Positions 1 through 9,500 of a stretch of 64,000 bases of DNA are shown one piece after another. The notes beneath the pieces were generated by a model, which saw only the letters and a program-made list of their open reading frames with translations, was not told the origin of the DNA and searched no databases. Source of the stretch: Glaciimonas sp. CA11.2 (lineage in GTDB: Bacteria; Pseudomonadota; Gammaproteobacteria; Burkholderiales; Burkholderiaceae_D); the NCBI RefSeq assembly GCF_034314045.1, contig NZ_JAVIWL010000001.1, positions 62,001-126,000 of the forward strand, written 5' to 3'. The translations under genes and the position numbers were made by a program. Position 1 is the first letter of the stretch; each line of letters starts with the position of its first letter.

Positions 1-1
1 C

Positions 2-1294
2 GGTCACAATCCCTTGATTACAAATGTGGGAAATTGGTTGGCCCAAACGTTGCTCGCAGCGGATCGAGGCAATCCCTTGCCGCCAATTCCAATCATGTGG
101 CGAATTGGTGCGCAACATCGTGCACTACAACCTCTACCCTCGTCAGATTCAAACGCCGATAAGCTGGTCTCCACGCCAGCAGAATTTGTCGAAGCTCTCA
201 AGCAGGCGCATGCCGGAGAGGTGATAACCCTGCTGCCGGGGCGATACCACTTCGACCATACGATCGCAATTAACCAGGTCGGTTCATCGACGGCACGAAT
301 CACAGTGCGCGCCGTGCGTCCGGATACGGTCTTTCTAGATTTTAAGATGGTTGAAGGCTTTAAGGTATCCGAACCATATTGGACATTTGAAAATCTGAAT
401 ATTCGCGGTGTCTGCACACCCCAGACAGACTGTGAACATGCCTTCCATATCGTTGGGAATGCCACCTATTTTATTGCGCGTAACAATACGATTGTGGATT
501 TCAACGCGCATTTTAAAATCAACGGCGAGGACCACCACTTTCCGGACAACGGACTCATTGACGGTAATACGCTAACGAATACAAGCGTGCGTCAGACCGA
601 TAATCCCGTGACACTGGTCGATCTGGTTGCCGCTAGTCATTGGCGCATTTCACACAACCTGATCACCGATTTCATGAAGGCTGACGGCAATCAGGTTAGC
701 TATGGCGCTTTCGTTAAGGGCGGCGGCTCGGATAATCGTATCGAGCAAAATATTATAGTGTGCGAATATCTGCTACCCAGCTCGCCTGGTCAACGTGTCG
801 GACTCTCTCTCGGTGGCGGCGGTACCGGACCACAATATTGCCGTGACGAGAGGTGTATTACGGAGCAGGATGGCAGCATTATTCAATCAAATCTGATTGC
901 TTCATGTTCAGACGATGGTATCTATTTGAACCGTGCCGCAACGAGCAAAATACTTCACAACACCCTGATCGATACCGGTGGCATTTCGGTACATTTTGCT
1001 GAGAGCACCGCCGATATTCAAGGCAATCTGGTCGATGGTCTGATACGGACGCGAGATGGCGGGTTAATGCGCGCCACCGAAAATCTCACAACCAGTGCGA
1101 CCAGTTTGTATCTTGGAAAACATCCTGCGCGCGATTTATTTTTGAATCCCATGGCCATGAATTTTTTATGGAAGGAAGAACTACCGGCGCGCCTGGTCTC
1201 TGATAAGACGATCAATGACCTGTGCGATGCACCCCAAACGGGTGGCCAGCGCTACGGCGCTTTTGAAAATTTTTCAGCATGTTTAACGCAATAA
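2..1294 (+). CDS. Right-handed parallel beta-helix protein, 5' end cut by window edge
   Basis: The frame is open from the left edge of the window, and the first possible in-window start is a TTG at 14, so the real start is probably outside. The protein shows the short-period asparagine-, isoleucine- and glycine-rich turns of right-handed parallel beta-helix proteins: an early VITLLPGRY segment as in chondroitinase B/alginate lyase-like folds, then repeated N-x-I/L-x-x-N units to about residue 340. It lies directly upstream of tviB at the edge of the EPS locus, so a polysaccharide lyase or glycan-binding role is plausible. I cannot identify catalytic residues. No export signal is visible in the retained part, but the N-terminus is missing. 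The fold is well supported; the function is inferred. Confidence 0.75.
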   Translation, partial: GHNPLITNVGNWLAQTLLAADRGNPLPPIPIMWRIGAQHRALQPLPSSDSNADKLVSTPAEFVEALKQAHAGEVITLLPGRYHFDHTIAINQVGSSTARITVRAVRPDTVFLDFKMVEGFKVSEPYWTFENLNIRGVCTPQTDCEHAFHIVGNATYFIARNNTIVDFNAHFKINGEDHHFPDNGLIDGNTLTNTSVRQTDNPVTLVDLVAASHWRISHNLITDFMKADGNQVSYGAFVKGGGSDNRIEQNIIVCEYLLPSSPGQRVGLSLGGGGTGPQYCRDERCITEQDGSIIQSNLIASCSDDGIYLNRAATSKILHNTLIDTGGISVHFAESTADIQGNLVDGLIRTRDGGLMRATENLTTSATSLYLGKHPARDLFLNPMAMNFLWKEELPARLVSDKTINDLCDAPQTGGQRYGAFENFSACLTQ

Positions 1295-1588
1295 ATATGG
1301 TTCACCAAAGCTTCATTATTTCTTGAGTTACACCAATGTGCCCAATTTTGTAGAATAAAAAATATGGCATAAAAATAAATAGAAACATGCTAAATTGATC
1401 CTCAGAAAGAAAATTTTCTCTCACCCGAATTAAACAAACAATAAGACGGTCGATTACTTTGAAAAACCTGTTTATCTGTGTTTCACAGGCAATTTTCGAG
1501 CGCAATAATGCTGCAACATTTCCCTCTGGAAAAATGATTTCCTGCATGACAGCAGATAGTTCAAATAAATTTTAATGTGGAGTTGGCT
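1295..1588. other. AT-rich intergenic region upstream of tviB
   Basis: About 290 bases without a convincing gene between the beta-helix gene and tviB. An 81-codon minus-strand open frame (1302-1547) has no recognisable similarity and no good ribosome site. The region is AT-rich and probably carries the tviB promoter; I could not pin down -35/-10 boxes with confidence. Confidence 0.4.
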
Positions 1589-2869
1589 ATGAGCGTAGTT
1601 GCAGTGGTTGGTCTGGGATATGTGGGACTACCATTGGCGGTAGAATTCGGTAAAAAACGGAAGACCATCGGATTTGATCTCTCCAGCCGCAAGATCACAA
1701 GTTATGCACGTTGCATTGATCCAACCGGTGAAGTCTCGACGGAGGAATTACGCGCAGCGAGACACTTAAGTGTGACAGTCGATTCATCTCAATTGTCGGA
1801 AGCAGATTTCATTATTATTTCAGTACCGACACCAGTTGATATTGCGCATAATCCCGACTTCACGCCGCTCAAAGCCGCTAGTCAAACAGTTGGGCGCCAC
1901 ATGAAGCGTGGTGTGATCGTTGTCTATGAATCCACCGTCTATCCCGGTGCCACAGAGGAGGTCTGTGTTCCCATTCTGGAAAAGTATTCGGGGCTGAAAT
2001 GGAAGCAAGACTTTCACGTCGGTTTTTCACCGGAACGAATTAACCCCGGCGACAAAGAACATACGCTGACCACCATTTTAAAAGTGGTATCGGGGGATGA
2101 TCTCGATACGCTGGAACAGGTTGCAGAACTTTACGAATCAATCATCACCGCAGGGGTCCATCGCGCCTCTAGTATCAAAGTCGCCGAAGCGGCAAAGGTG
2201 ATCGAAAATACCCAGCGCGATCTGAATATTGCACTGATGAATGAACTTGCCATCATATTTGACAAAATCGGCATCGACACGCTGGAAGTACTGGAGGCGG
2301 CAGGAACAAAATGGAATTTCTTACCCTTCCGACCAGGCCTTGTCGGTGGGCATTGCATCGGCGTCGATCCCTATTATCTGACACACAAGGCAGAGATGAT
2401 TGGTTATCACCCTCAAGTAATATTAGCGGGTCGGCGGATCAATGATGGGATGGCAAAATTCGTTGCAGAGAAAACGGTGAAATCGATGATTGCGGCCGGC
2501 TTCCATATCAAGGGCTCAAAGGTCAACGTATTAGGACTGACGTTTAAAGAAAACTGCCCGGACATTCGTAACTCCAAGGTGGTTGATATCATTTTGGAGT
2601 TGCAGTCGTACGGGGTGGAAGTGCATGTTCACGATCCTGCTGCGTTAGCCGAAGATGCGCAACACGAATACGGCATCACATTGGAAACCTGGGAAAACCT
2701 ACCGCCTGCCGATGCGATTGTAGCCGCTGTGTCACACAGGGAACTTTTATCCAAGTCGCTTACCGACATTCAATCCAAACTGAATGACAAAGGCTGTTTT
2801 ATTGATGTGAAATCGCACTTCGATCACGTCGGATTGCGAGAGGCTGGCTTTACTGTCTGGCGATTGTAA
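1589..2869 (+). CDS. tviB: UDP-N-acetylhexosamine 6-dehydrogenase (TviB/WbpO type)
   Basis: NAD-dependent nucleotide-sugar dehydrogenase that oxidises C6 of UDP-GlcNAc or UDP-GalNAc to the uronic acid, in the cytoplasm. The Rossmann motif is at the extreme N-terminus ([17 protein letters not shown]). The catalytic cysteine lies in [12 protein letters not shown], and the C-terminal UDP-binding domain contains [16 protein letters not shown]. The length of about 426 residues matches the Vi antigen enzyme TviB/VipA and WbpO. An upstream in-frame GTG at 1577 exists, but GGAG at 1579-1582 sits at a proper distance before the ATG at 1589, so I chose that start. It is followed 17 bases later by tviC, the same pair as in Vi polysaccharide and many XrtA loci. 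UDP-GlcNAc versus UDP-GalNAc as substrate cannot be decided from the sequence. Confidence 0.93.
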   Translation: MSVVAVVGLGYVGLPLAVEFGKKRKTIGFDLSSRKITSYARCIDPTGEVSTEELRAARHLSVTVDSSQLSEADFIIISVPTPVDIAHNPDFTPLKAASQTVGRHMKRGVIVVYESTVYPGATEEVCVPILEKYSGLKWKQDFHVGFSPERINPGDKEHTLTTILKVVSGDDLDTLEQVAELYESIITAGVHRASSIKVAEAAKVIENTQRDLNIALMNELAIIFDKIGIDTLEVLEAAGTKWNFLPFRPGLVGGHCIGVDPYYLTHKAEMIGYHPQVILAGRRINDGMAKFVAEKTVKSMIAAGFHIKGSKVNVLGLTFKENCPDIRNSKVVDIILELQSYGVEVHVHDPAALAEDAQHEYGITLETWENLPPADAIVAAVSHRELLSKSLTDIQSKLNDKGCFIDVKSHFDHVGLREAGFTVWRL

Positions 2870-2886
2870 TAATTACCACTAAAAAA

Positions 2887-3921
2887 ATGAAAAAATTTCA
2901 GGAAGTTAAGCAACATCTGGCAGCCCATCAATACCACTGGTTAATTACAGGCGTCGCAGGGTTTATCGGCTCCAATCTGCTGGAGGCATTGCTACGACTT
3001 AATCAGAAGGTCACTGGACTAGACAATTTTTCGACCGGTCATCAACATAATCTGGACCAGGTACGAGAGGCGGTCGGCGCAGATAAATGGCAGAATTTTG
3101 CATTCATGGAAGGGGACATACGCAAATTAGAGGACTGTGCGATTGCTTGCAAGGAGGTCGATTATGTTCTCCATCACGCCGCATTGGGTTCTGTCTCGCG
3201 CTCGATCGAAGACCCCATTTTGACTAACGCCAACAACGTCACCGGCTTCCTCAATATATTGGTTGCCTCTCGCGATGCATTGGTGAAACGCTTTGTCTAT
3301 GCTGCGTCAAGCTCCACCTATGGTGATCACGCTGCTTTACCGAAGGTAGAGTCAGTCATCGGCAATCCTCTTTCGCCTTACGCTGCCACCAAATATGTCA
3401 ATGAGTTGTACGCTAATGTCTTTGCCCGCTGCTATGGCATCGAAACAATCGGGTTACGCTACTTCAACATCTTTGGTCCAAGACAAGATCCGAACGGCGC
3501 TTATGCAGCCGTGATCCCACAGTGGATCGCTGCACTTATTAACAATCAGCCCCTGTATATCAACGGCGATGGCGAAACCAGTCGAGACTTCTGCTTTATC
3601 GAGAATGTGATTCAAGCCAATCTGCTTGCTGCGACAGCAGATAAGGACGCGGCCAATCAGGTGTACAACGTCGCCCTAAATGACCGTACCAGTCTGAATC
3701 AACTTCACGAAATGATGCGTTTACTACTACTGGAGAAATTTCCGCATCTGCACGAACATCGGCCTCAGTATGTCGGTTTTCGAGCAGGCGACATCAGAAA
3801 CTCTCAGGCGGACATCACCAAGGCGAGAACGTTGCTCGGCTTTGAGCCAACACATCGCATAGGTGAAGGTCTCAAACAGGCAATGGCGTGGTACGTCCGT
3901 CACCTTGCGCCGACTATATAG
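2887..3921 (+). CDS. tviC: UDP-N-acetylhexosamine (uronate) 4-epimerase, TviC/WbpP type
   Basis: Extended short-chain dehydrogenase/reductase that epimerises C4 of UDP-GlcNAc(A)/UDP-GalNAc(A). The NAD-binding [15 protein letters not shown] is near residue 23. The catalytic Ser region is [10 protein letters not shown], followed by YAATKYVNE with the Tyr-x-x-x-Lys pair. The spacing and the SSSTYGDH...LPKVE block are characteristic of WbpP/TviC. Length 344 residues, normal for the family. It is coupled to tviB and overlapped or abutted at its 3' end by the next gene, so these form one operon. With TviB it should supply a HexNAc-uronic acid donor for the EPS repeat unit. Confidence 0.93.
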   Translation: MKKFQEVKQHLAAHQYHWLITGVAGFIGSNLLEALLRLNQKVTGLDNFSTGHQHNLDQVREAVGADKWQNFAFMEGDIRKLEDCAIACKEVDYVLHHAALGSVSRSIEDPILTNANNVTGFLNILVASRDALVKRFVYAASSSTYGDHAALPKVESVIGNPLSPYAATKYVNELYANVFARCYGIETIGLRYFNIFGPRQDPNGAYAAVIPQWIAALINNQPLYINGDGETSRDFCFIENVIQANLLAATADKDAANQVYNVALNDRTSLNQLHEMMRLLLLEKFPHLHEHRPQYVGFRAGDIRNSQADITKARTLLGFEPTHRIGEGLKQAMAWYVRHLAPTI

Positions 3922-3922
3922 C

Positions 3923-5044
3923 GTGACCGATATCGCCTCAACAGACAGGTGCACTTTGACAACGCATGCGCGCTTTGAAGATATGCCTTTGCCTTATCGA
4001 GATTTATTTGCCAAGGTACAGAGTGGCGTCGACGGCATTGACTTCTTCTCGACGTTGCCCTGGTTTGAGCATCTTGCGGAGACGGCGTTAAGTCATCGGC
4101 ATCGCCTGCGACTTTATTGCATCGAGTCAGGCGTAGAACGTCTGCTGCTTCCGATGTGTCACAAGGTGAATCGAAATAGGTTTTTTGGCACGCGTCGACT
4201 GACCGCATTGGCCAATTACTATACCCCGCTATTTGGACCCGTGGGCATGCCATCTGACACGCAAACTGCCGAAATGCTAACCGCCCTCCTTCGCGCAGCG
4301 GCAAACGACAAGCCGCAGTGGGATACCATCGATCTGCATCCTCTCGATGTTGATGGCAAGACATTCGCCTGCCTTCTAGCCGGATTTCAGGCTGCAAGCA
4401 TGCCAATACAGCGCTATTTTTGTTTTGGCAATTGGTATCTGGACGTTAATGGACGTGACTATCAGGCATATTTCAATGGCTTGTCATCCAAACTGCGCAA
4501 CACCATAACGCGCAGATCAAGACGACTGGTGGATGCGAAGCGCTTGCGTATCGAAATTGTTTGCGACGACAAAGACATCGAAAAGAGCATCACTGATTAT
4601 GAAGAAATTTACCGCTCCAGTTGGAAAGAGAATGAAGTTTTTCCTACATTTATTCCCGGTCTGATACGTTCATGCGCCAAACAAGGCGCGTTACGATTGG
4701 GGATCGCTTATGTCGACGATCAGCCAGCGGCAGCACAAATCTGGATCGTTCATCATCGCGTCGCATCAATTTATAAACTCGCCTATAACGAACGTTTTAC
4801 CAAATTATCCATCGGCACAATATTGACAAGCAGGCTGATGCAACAGGTGATCGACATTGATAAGGTGCGGGAAGTAGACTATCTGACCGGAGATGATGCC
4901 TATAAGAAAGACTGGATGTCGCATCGACGAGAACGGTGGGGCATCATTGCTTTTAATCTACGGACTTTGCGAGGTGCCATGTCGGCCGCAGATCATTTTG
5001 GCCGGCGACGCATCAAGCAACTTTATAACGGAATAATTCACTGA
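3923..5044 (+). CDS. GNAT/FemAB-like acyltransferase (CelD/BcsL-type, PF13480-like)
   Basis: About 370 residues with the layout of CelD/BcsL-type acetyltransferases: an N-terminal half with FFSTLPWFEHLAE, a central long-helix region starting YFNGLSSKLRNTITRRSRRL, and a C-terminal GNAT half with GIAYVDDQPAAAQIWI and YKLAYNERF. The last block is typical of acceptor-binding in this group. In EPS loci such proteins probably acylate a sugar or lipid-linked intermediate; the exact acceptor is unknown. The frame extends back to a GTG at 3863, overlapping tviC by 59 bases. I prefer the GTG at 3923, one base after the tviC stop (translational coupling), but TTG 3905 or ATG 3983 are also possible. Confidence 0.75.
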   Translation: MTDIASTDRCTLTTHARFEDMPLPYRDLFAKVQSGVDGIDFFSTLPWFEHLAETALSHRHRLRLYCIESGVERLLLPMCHKVNRNRFFGTRRLTALANYYTPLFGPVGMPSDTQTAEMLTALLRAAANDKPQWDTIDLHPLDVDGKTFACLLAGFQAASMPIQRYFCFGNWYLDVNGRDYQAYFNGLSSKLRNTITRRSRRLVDAKRLRIEIVCDDKDIEKSITDYEEIYRSSWKENEVFPTFIPGLIRSCAKQGALRLGIAYVDDQPAAAQIWIVHHRVASIYKLAYNERFTKLSIGTILTSRLMQQVIDIDKVREVDYLTGDDAYKKDWMSHRRERWGIIAFNLRTLRGAMSAADHFGRRRIKQLYNGIIH

Positions 5045-5612
5045 ATATCTACATGACGGCATGCGACCTTTTTCTTCCCCACTTCAAATACGCGTTTTCA
5101 GTTCAGCCTGATCAACGAAGAAGCGGGTGCAAAGTCGCTATTGAAGCGCGACCATTATGGAAAACCACAATTTGAAATAAACATACATCGCGCTAGCAGT
5201 GATATCTGCATTAATTCATCAGAATTTAATTCCCTCGATTATAAAAAATCCATATTTAACATAAACTCAGACTACAATATTCACACATTACTCTCCTCGA
5301 AAAACTGTGTTTCTCAAGTTCAATTATTTTCAACTATTACTTTTTCGATTCAGGACAAACATTGAGGACGAGTCTCATCAAACATCGAAGGCTGGATGAC
5401 TATCTGACGCTTCAAATGCCCTGTATTCCTCCACTCGACAATCTCCGTTACTACGGGAAGTGTTTATTTGCGATTCCGGTCGTGCTGTCGATCCAGCAAA
5501 CGAATACGTTCTCGGACTTATCTTCGGTGGTATTGAGGTTAACGAATTTCGTTAAGTACGTTTTTATGACGATGGTTTGCTTCGGGCTCTCGGATCTTCC
5601 GTTTCTCATAAA
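5045..5612 (+). other. Intergenic region with no intact gene
   Basis: Almost 570 bases between the acyltransferase-like gene and the flippase. The first part (about 5160-5360) is strongly AT-rich and looks non-coding. The second part has more balanced composition and carries an interrupted reading frame, described separately. Two short plus-strand open frames (5141-5365 and 5362-5616) have no recognisable content. A promoter for the flippase may lie here, but I cannot identify it. Confidence 0.45.
5400..5612 (+). pseudogene. Possible decayed coding remnant upstream of the flippase
   Basis: In the flippase reading frame, codons from 5400 onwards give a protein-like stretch that includes LREVFICDSGRAVDPANEY and LGLIFGGIEVNEFR. 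It then hits a single TAA at 5553-5555, after which VRFYDDGLLRALG runs straight into the flippase start. The amino-acid composition looks coding, unlike the AT-rich bases just upstream. I do not recognise the family. It may be the 3' part of a lost glycan gene or a chance open frame. Confidence 0.3.
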
Positions 5613-7070
5613 ATGAAATCTCTTCGTAAAACAATCGCCATTCAGTTTTTTGCGTCAAACGGGGCGAATGTCATTAATTTTTTTCTAATCATCGTCCTGG
5701 CACGCGTCCTCACGCCGGCAGAAATCGGAATATTTTCAATGACATCAGTCGTTGTTAACTTCTCGCACGTTTTTCGCGATTTTGGCGTCACATCCTACAT
5801 ACGGCGAGCAAAGGTACTGACTCCCGAGATAATACGTTCTGCCACCGGCGTCTTAGTGACCTCATCATGGATGATTGCTACTTTGCTATATTTTGTCAGC
5901 AACTATGTCGCAGAATTTTTCAAACAACCTGGCGTCGGCGAGGTCATGCGGGTTCTCGCCATCGGATTTTACTTTATCCCCTTGGGGGCAATACCGCAAG
6001 CTGTTCTGGGACGCGAGTTCCAAGCTGAAAAATCAGCCCTTGTCTCATTGATCAGCACCCCTGTATACGTGTCGACCTCTCTGATTCTGGCCTATCACGG
6101 ATTCAGCTACATGACTATGGCCTGGGCAAATCTGGCGAATATCATTGTCACCGGTTTGGTTTTCACCGTATTGCGTCCGAAAGGATTGCCATGGCTACCA
6201 TCCTTTCGTGGCTGGCGTGCTGTTGCGCATTTTGGCATGGGAGCGATGCTTAGCTCCACGATCAGAGCCATAGACAATGCCGTTCCCGATATCGTGCTGG
6301 GAAGAATGAGCGGCCCCAAAAATGTTGGACTATTTAGCCGATCAAACTCAGTCGTCAACATCTTCAACACTATTGCCGGTCCGACGATTAATTACATGGC
6401 CCTGCCATATCTGGCCAAGACCCATCATGAGGGCCGCGACCTGGCGGTCGAGGTTGCCCGTGCGATAACCTTGCTAACCGGCCTCATATGGTCGGCGCTC
6501 GCGATAACTGCCTCACTGGCACCAGACCTCATTGCATTTTTGTACGGACCGGCCTGGGTGGAATGCGCACCGATCGTACCAATGCTCTGCATCGCGTGTG
6601 CTGTGCAGGCTACATTCGCTTTCATGCAACCGGCGCTAACAGGTATAGGGCGTCCTTACTGGAGCGCTTTTCCGATGGCAAGCAGTCTGATTGTCAAAAT
6701 CATCTTGGTTCTGCTGATTTTTAAGAATGATCTGATTTCTTTTTCCTGGATCATCGTTGTTGCTGAGTTTTTTTCGATTCCCGGCTACCTTTATCTGGCC
6801 CGTCGCTACATCAACCTTTCCCCATCCGTCATCCTCAAATCAACTCGCGGCAGTTTGGCGATCTCCATCATCATGGTTCTGTGCGCAACATTAGCGGTAC
6901 GATTGCTGAATGGTTATCAAACACCATTCGTTCGTCTGGTCATTACTTTGGCTTTCCTTACGCCTGCGTGGATCGGGGCAGTATTCTTTTTTAGGCATCC
7001 TTTGTCGGGTGAAATAAAAACGGCATATCACACCTTTTTCACCAAAATTAAAACGGTGCAAATTCGATAG
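5613..7070 (+). CDS. Wzx-like oligosaccharide flippase (MATE/MOP superfamily)
   Basis: Polytopic inner-membrane protein of about 485 residues with twelve or more hydrophobic segments, beginning KTIAIQFFASNGANVINFFLII. It carries the polysaccharide-synthase signature LGRMSGPKNVGLFSRSNSV in the middle and TGIGRPYWSAF in the second half. These are typical of the lipopolysaccharide/teichuronic acid translocases that flip undecaprenyl-linked repeat units to the periplasm. The frame opens upstream at a TTG (5577), but the family start matches the ATG at 5613. No strong ribosome site is seen. It is flanked by sugar-nucleotide and glycosyltransferase genes, fitting a Wzx/Wzy-type pathway. Confidence 0.9.
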   Translation: MKSLRKTIAIQFFASNGANVINFFLIIVLARVLTPAEIGIFSMTSVVVNFSHVFRDFGVTSYIRRAKVLTPEIIRSATGVLVTSSWMIATLLYFVSNYVAEFFKQPGVGEVMRVLAIGFYFIPLGAIPQAVLGREFQAEKSALVSLISTPVYVSTSLILAYHGFSYMTMAWANLANIIVTGLVFTVLRPKGLPWLPSFRGWRAVAHFGMGAMLSSTIRAIDNAVPDIVLGRMSGPKNVGLFSRSNSVVNIFNTIAGPTINYMALPYLAKTHHEGRDLAVEVARAITLLTGLIWSALAITASLAPDLIAFLYGPAWVECAPIVPMLCIACAVQATFAFMQPALTGIGRPYWSAFPMASSLIVKIILVLLIFKNDLISFSWIIVVAEFFSIPGYLYLARRYINLSPSVILKSTRGSLAISIIMVLCATLAVRLLNGYQTPFVRLVITLAFLTPAWIGAVFFFRHPLSGEIKTAYHTFFTKIKTVQIR

Positions 7071-7225
7071 AGTCAAATGAACTGCGTAGCTTCAAAGCAC
7101 TTCGCCTATAAAAGCCACTCTTTGACAATCCCACTAGTCAATTCCCAGGCCGACAGTGGAGGCCGATCTACTAATATAAACGTGAGGTGCAGGTATCGAT
7201 CTTGCCTCTCTTGGAGCTACTAAAA

Positions 7226-9340
7226 ATGCAGCCGCTGATTCCTTCTTTTCAACTGCCGTCGGTGTCAGTTATTATTCCTGTTCGAAATGGCAAAGACTAT
7301 ATTCAGGAAGCGATCGATAGCGTGACCTGCCAAGTTTGGGGCGATGTCGAAATTCTGGTGATTGACGATGGCTCGGACGATTTCGCTTATGAAACGCTAT
7401 GCGATCAGGATCCCCGCATTCGTGTCATTCGTCTGGATGGTCAAGGGGTGTCGAGTGCGCGGAATGCCGGGATGAAACTTGCAAAAGGAAAGTATTTTGC
7501 ATTTCTCGATGCTGACGATATTTGGTTTCCTGGCAAGTTGGCAGCACAAATCAACCACTTCGAGCGTCACCCCGAAGTCGGTGTTGTCTTTGGCGAATTC
7601 ATCCGCTGGCAGTGTGATCAAAGCGGCGTATTTACTCCAGCAGAAACACTTTCTTCAAATTGTTCAACGTTGAGGGGCATCGACCCGGTACGGTCAGGCT
7701 GGCTGTATACCCGACTATTAGGCGGCTTGCTTGTGGGAATGAATACAGCGGTAATTCGCCAAGATATTTACCGCCAGATTGGTGGCTTTAACGAGACCAT
7801 GCGCATCGGAGAAGATTATGAATTCTGGCTGCGTGCTTCTCAAGTTGCCGAGATGCATTCTCTTGCCGGACCGGTGGCCTTGTACCGCATACATTCTGCA
7901 AGCGCCATGGGTCGGCTTGTCCCAGACAACCATTTGGCTAGCCTTTTGGAAACGGCGCGCGCACGTTGGGGCCTGTCCAATCCTGACGGCTCGCAACTAT
8001 CCAAGCGGGAATTTAATCTGCGAGTCGCCATGACGCATTTTAGCCACGGCTATTCCCATTATTGGCGTGGCGACCCGGACATCGCTCGCACATCGTTCCT
8101 GAAAGCGTTTACCGGTGGTGCGCACAGGACCAAATCTCTCGTGTATTGCGCGCTTGCTGGCTTCAAATCCATAAAGAGCGGGAACGCTGACAAACAGCGT
8201 CCAGCGCCCCTACAACAGTCCAGTCTCTCGGGGATAGAAGCAAGTCCAATCAAAAGTATTTCCACCAAATCAGCGGCCAAAGCCAAGGCTCAAACTGAAA
8301 AGCCCGATAACCGCAACGGCGAGATGCCAATAGCGATGGGGACGCCTCTTTGGGCACGCATGGTATCTACCATAATATGCGGTGGACTAACCGGAAGCCC
8401 TGATCACGCCTTAACGATTTTCACCTTCCACAAGGTACCAGGCGAATCCGATACCGGATACCAGGGTGAATTTTCACTGCGTGACTTTCAAAGCCTGATC
8501 GCTATTCTGTTAGAAAATTTCAACATACTGCCCTTGGCCGAGGGCATCGAACGTCTCCAGCGCAAAGATCTCCCGCGCTTTGCTGCAGCAATCACCTTCG
8601 ATGACGGTTATCCAAACTGGCTATCCGGCGTGGTCCCTGTTTTAGAAAAAAGCGCCATTCCGGCGACCTTCTTTATATCGACTTGCCAACTAGAGGGTCG
8701 GGCGCTCTGGTTCGAGCGGCTTTATAGTATTTTGAGATTAACCGAAACAGATCGCACCCCATTAATTGCACCTTTAATGGCACACGGCTTATATTTGGAT
8801 CATAAAATGATCCAGGACGCCGATAATATCCTTAAGGCAATCAAATACCTACCAACTATCCAACGCGATAACGTCATTTCCTCCTGCGAGGCCGCGCTAA
8901 ACCTCAAGCCAAATTATCCGCTGTTTACTACTCATGATTTGAAAGCACTGCAATCAAAGGGATTTGCCATCGGCGCCCACACCGTCAACCATCCCATTCT
9001 TGCATGTTGCACCGATGCAGACGCCCGCATCGAAATCGTACGCTCAAAGGAGATGCTGGAGGACGTCCTACGAGAACCGGTCAATCTTTTCTCATATCCG
9101 AATGGCGTTCCCGGTCGTGATATCAAGCCGAGCCATGTGCGCTTAGTGCAAGCGGCGAGATTTAAAGGTGCGGTGACGACGGCCTTAGGTGCAGCTTCGA
9201 ATCACACCCCCATATTCCAGCTACCAAGATTTGACCCTTGGGCCAGAACGCCGCGTCGATTACTTATTCAGTATTTGATGACGTTGAATAGGCCATTCCC
9301 AATCATTGAGGAGACTCAGGATGCGCTGATGGTCGAATAA
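7226..9340 (+). CDS. Glycosyltransferase family 2 - polysaccharide deacetylase fusion protein
   Basis: A two-domain protein of about 704 residues. The N-terminal half is a GT-A glycosyltransferase of family 2: VSVIIPVRNGKDYIQEAI, EILVIDDGSDD, the DxD-type FLDADDIWFPGK, and GEDYEFWLR. A linker rich in Lys, Ala, Ser and Pro (roughly residues 330-370) leads to a NodB-type deacetylase domain with FTFHKV, AITFDDGY (catalytic/metal Asp pair) and GAHTVNHP (metal-binding His-x3-His). The frame starts at GTG 7187, but GGAG at 7213-7216 before the ATG at 7226 favours the later start. No signal peptide or membrane segment is evident, so both activities probably sit in the cytoplasm. It may add a HexNAc and deacetylate it on the lipid-linked intermediate. 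Confidence 0.88.
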   Translation: MQPLIPSFQLPSVSVIIPVRNGKDYIQEAIDSVTCQVWGDVEILVIDDGSDDFAYETLCDQDPRIRVIRLDGQGVSSARNAGMKLAKGKYFAFLDADDIWFPGKLAAQINHFERHPEVGVVFGEFIRWQCDQSGVFTPAETLSSNCSTLRGIDPVRSGWLYTRLLGGLLVGMNTAVIRQDIYRQIGGFNETMRIGEDYEFWLRASQVAEMHSLAGPVALYRIHSASAMGRLVPDNHLASLLETARARWGLSNPDGSQLSKREFNLRVAMTHFSHGYSHYWRGDPDIARTSFLKAFTGGAHRTKSLVYCALAGFKSIKSGNADKQRPAPLQQSSLSGIEASPIKSISTKSAAKAKAQTEKPDNRNGEMPIAMGTPLWARMVSTIICGGLTGSPDHALTIFTFHKVPGESDTGYQGEFSLRDFQSLIAILLENFNILPLAEGIERLQRKDLPRFAAAITFDDGYPNWLSGVVPVLEKSAIPATFFISTCQLEGRALWFERLYSILRLTETDRTPLIAPLMAHGLYLDHKMIQDADNILKAIKYLPTIQRDNVISSCEAALNLKPNYPLFTTHDLKALQSKGFAIGAHTVNHPILACCTDADARIEIVRSKEMLEDVLREPVNLFSYPNGVPGRDIKPSHVRLVQAARFKGAVTTALGAASNHTPIFQLPRFDPWARTPRRLLIQYLMTLNRPFPIIEETQDALMVE

Positions 9341-9500
9341 ATAATCCCGCTCAGGATGGTTAAATGAAGTAGCCGTCGAAATATCGCAATACATCCGTTA
9401 GCAGTAAAAACAATTTTACCAAGTGAGATTTGTGATTACCAACAAGCAGTACGAAGTAACCGGTTTTCACAATAAAAGAGTGTCGATTCCAGGAGGACCT

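Noticed and set aside
1302-1547. Minus-strand 81-codon open frame upstream of tviB
   Set aside because: No recognisable domain or ribosome site in AT-rich intergenic DNA.
5141-5616. Two short plus-strand open frames between the acyltransferase-like and flippase genes
   Set aside because: Low-complexity, AT-driven composition, no ribosome sites, no recognisable similarity.
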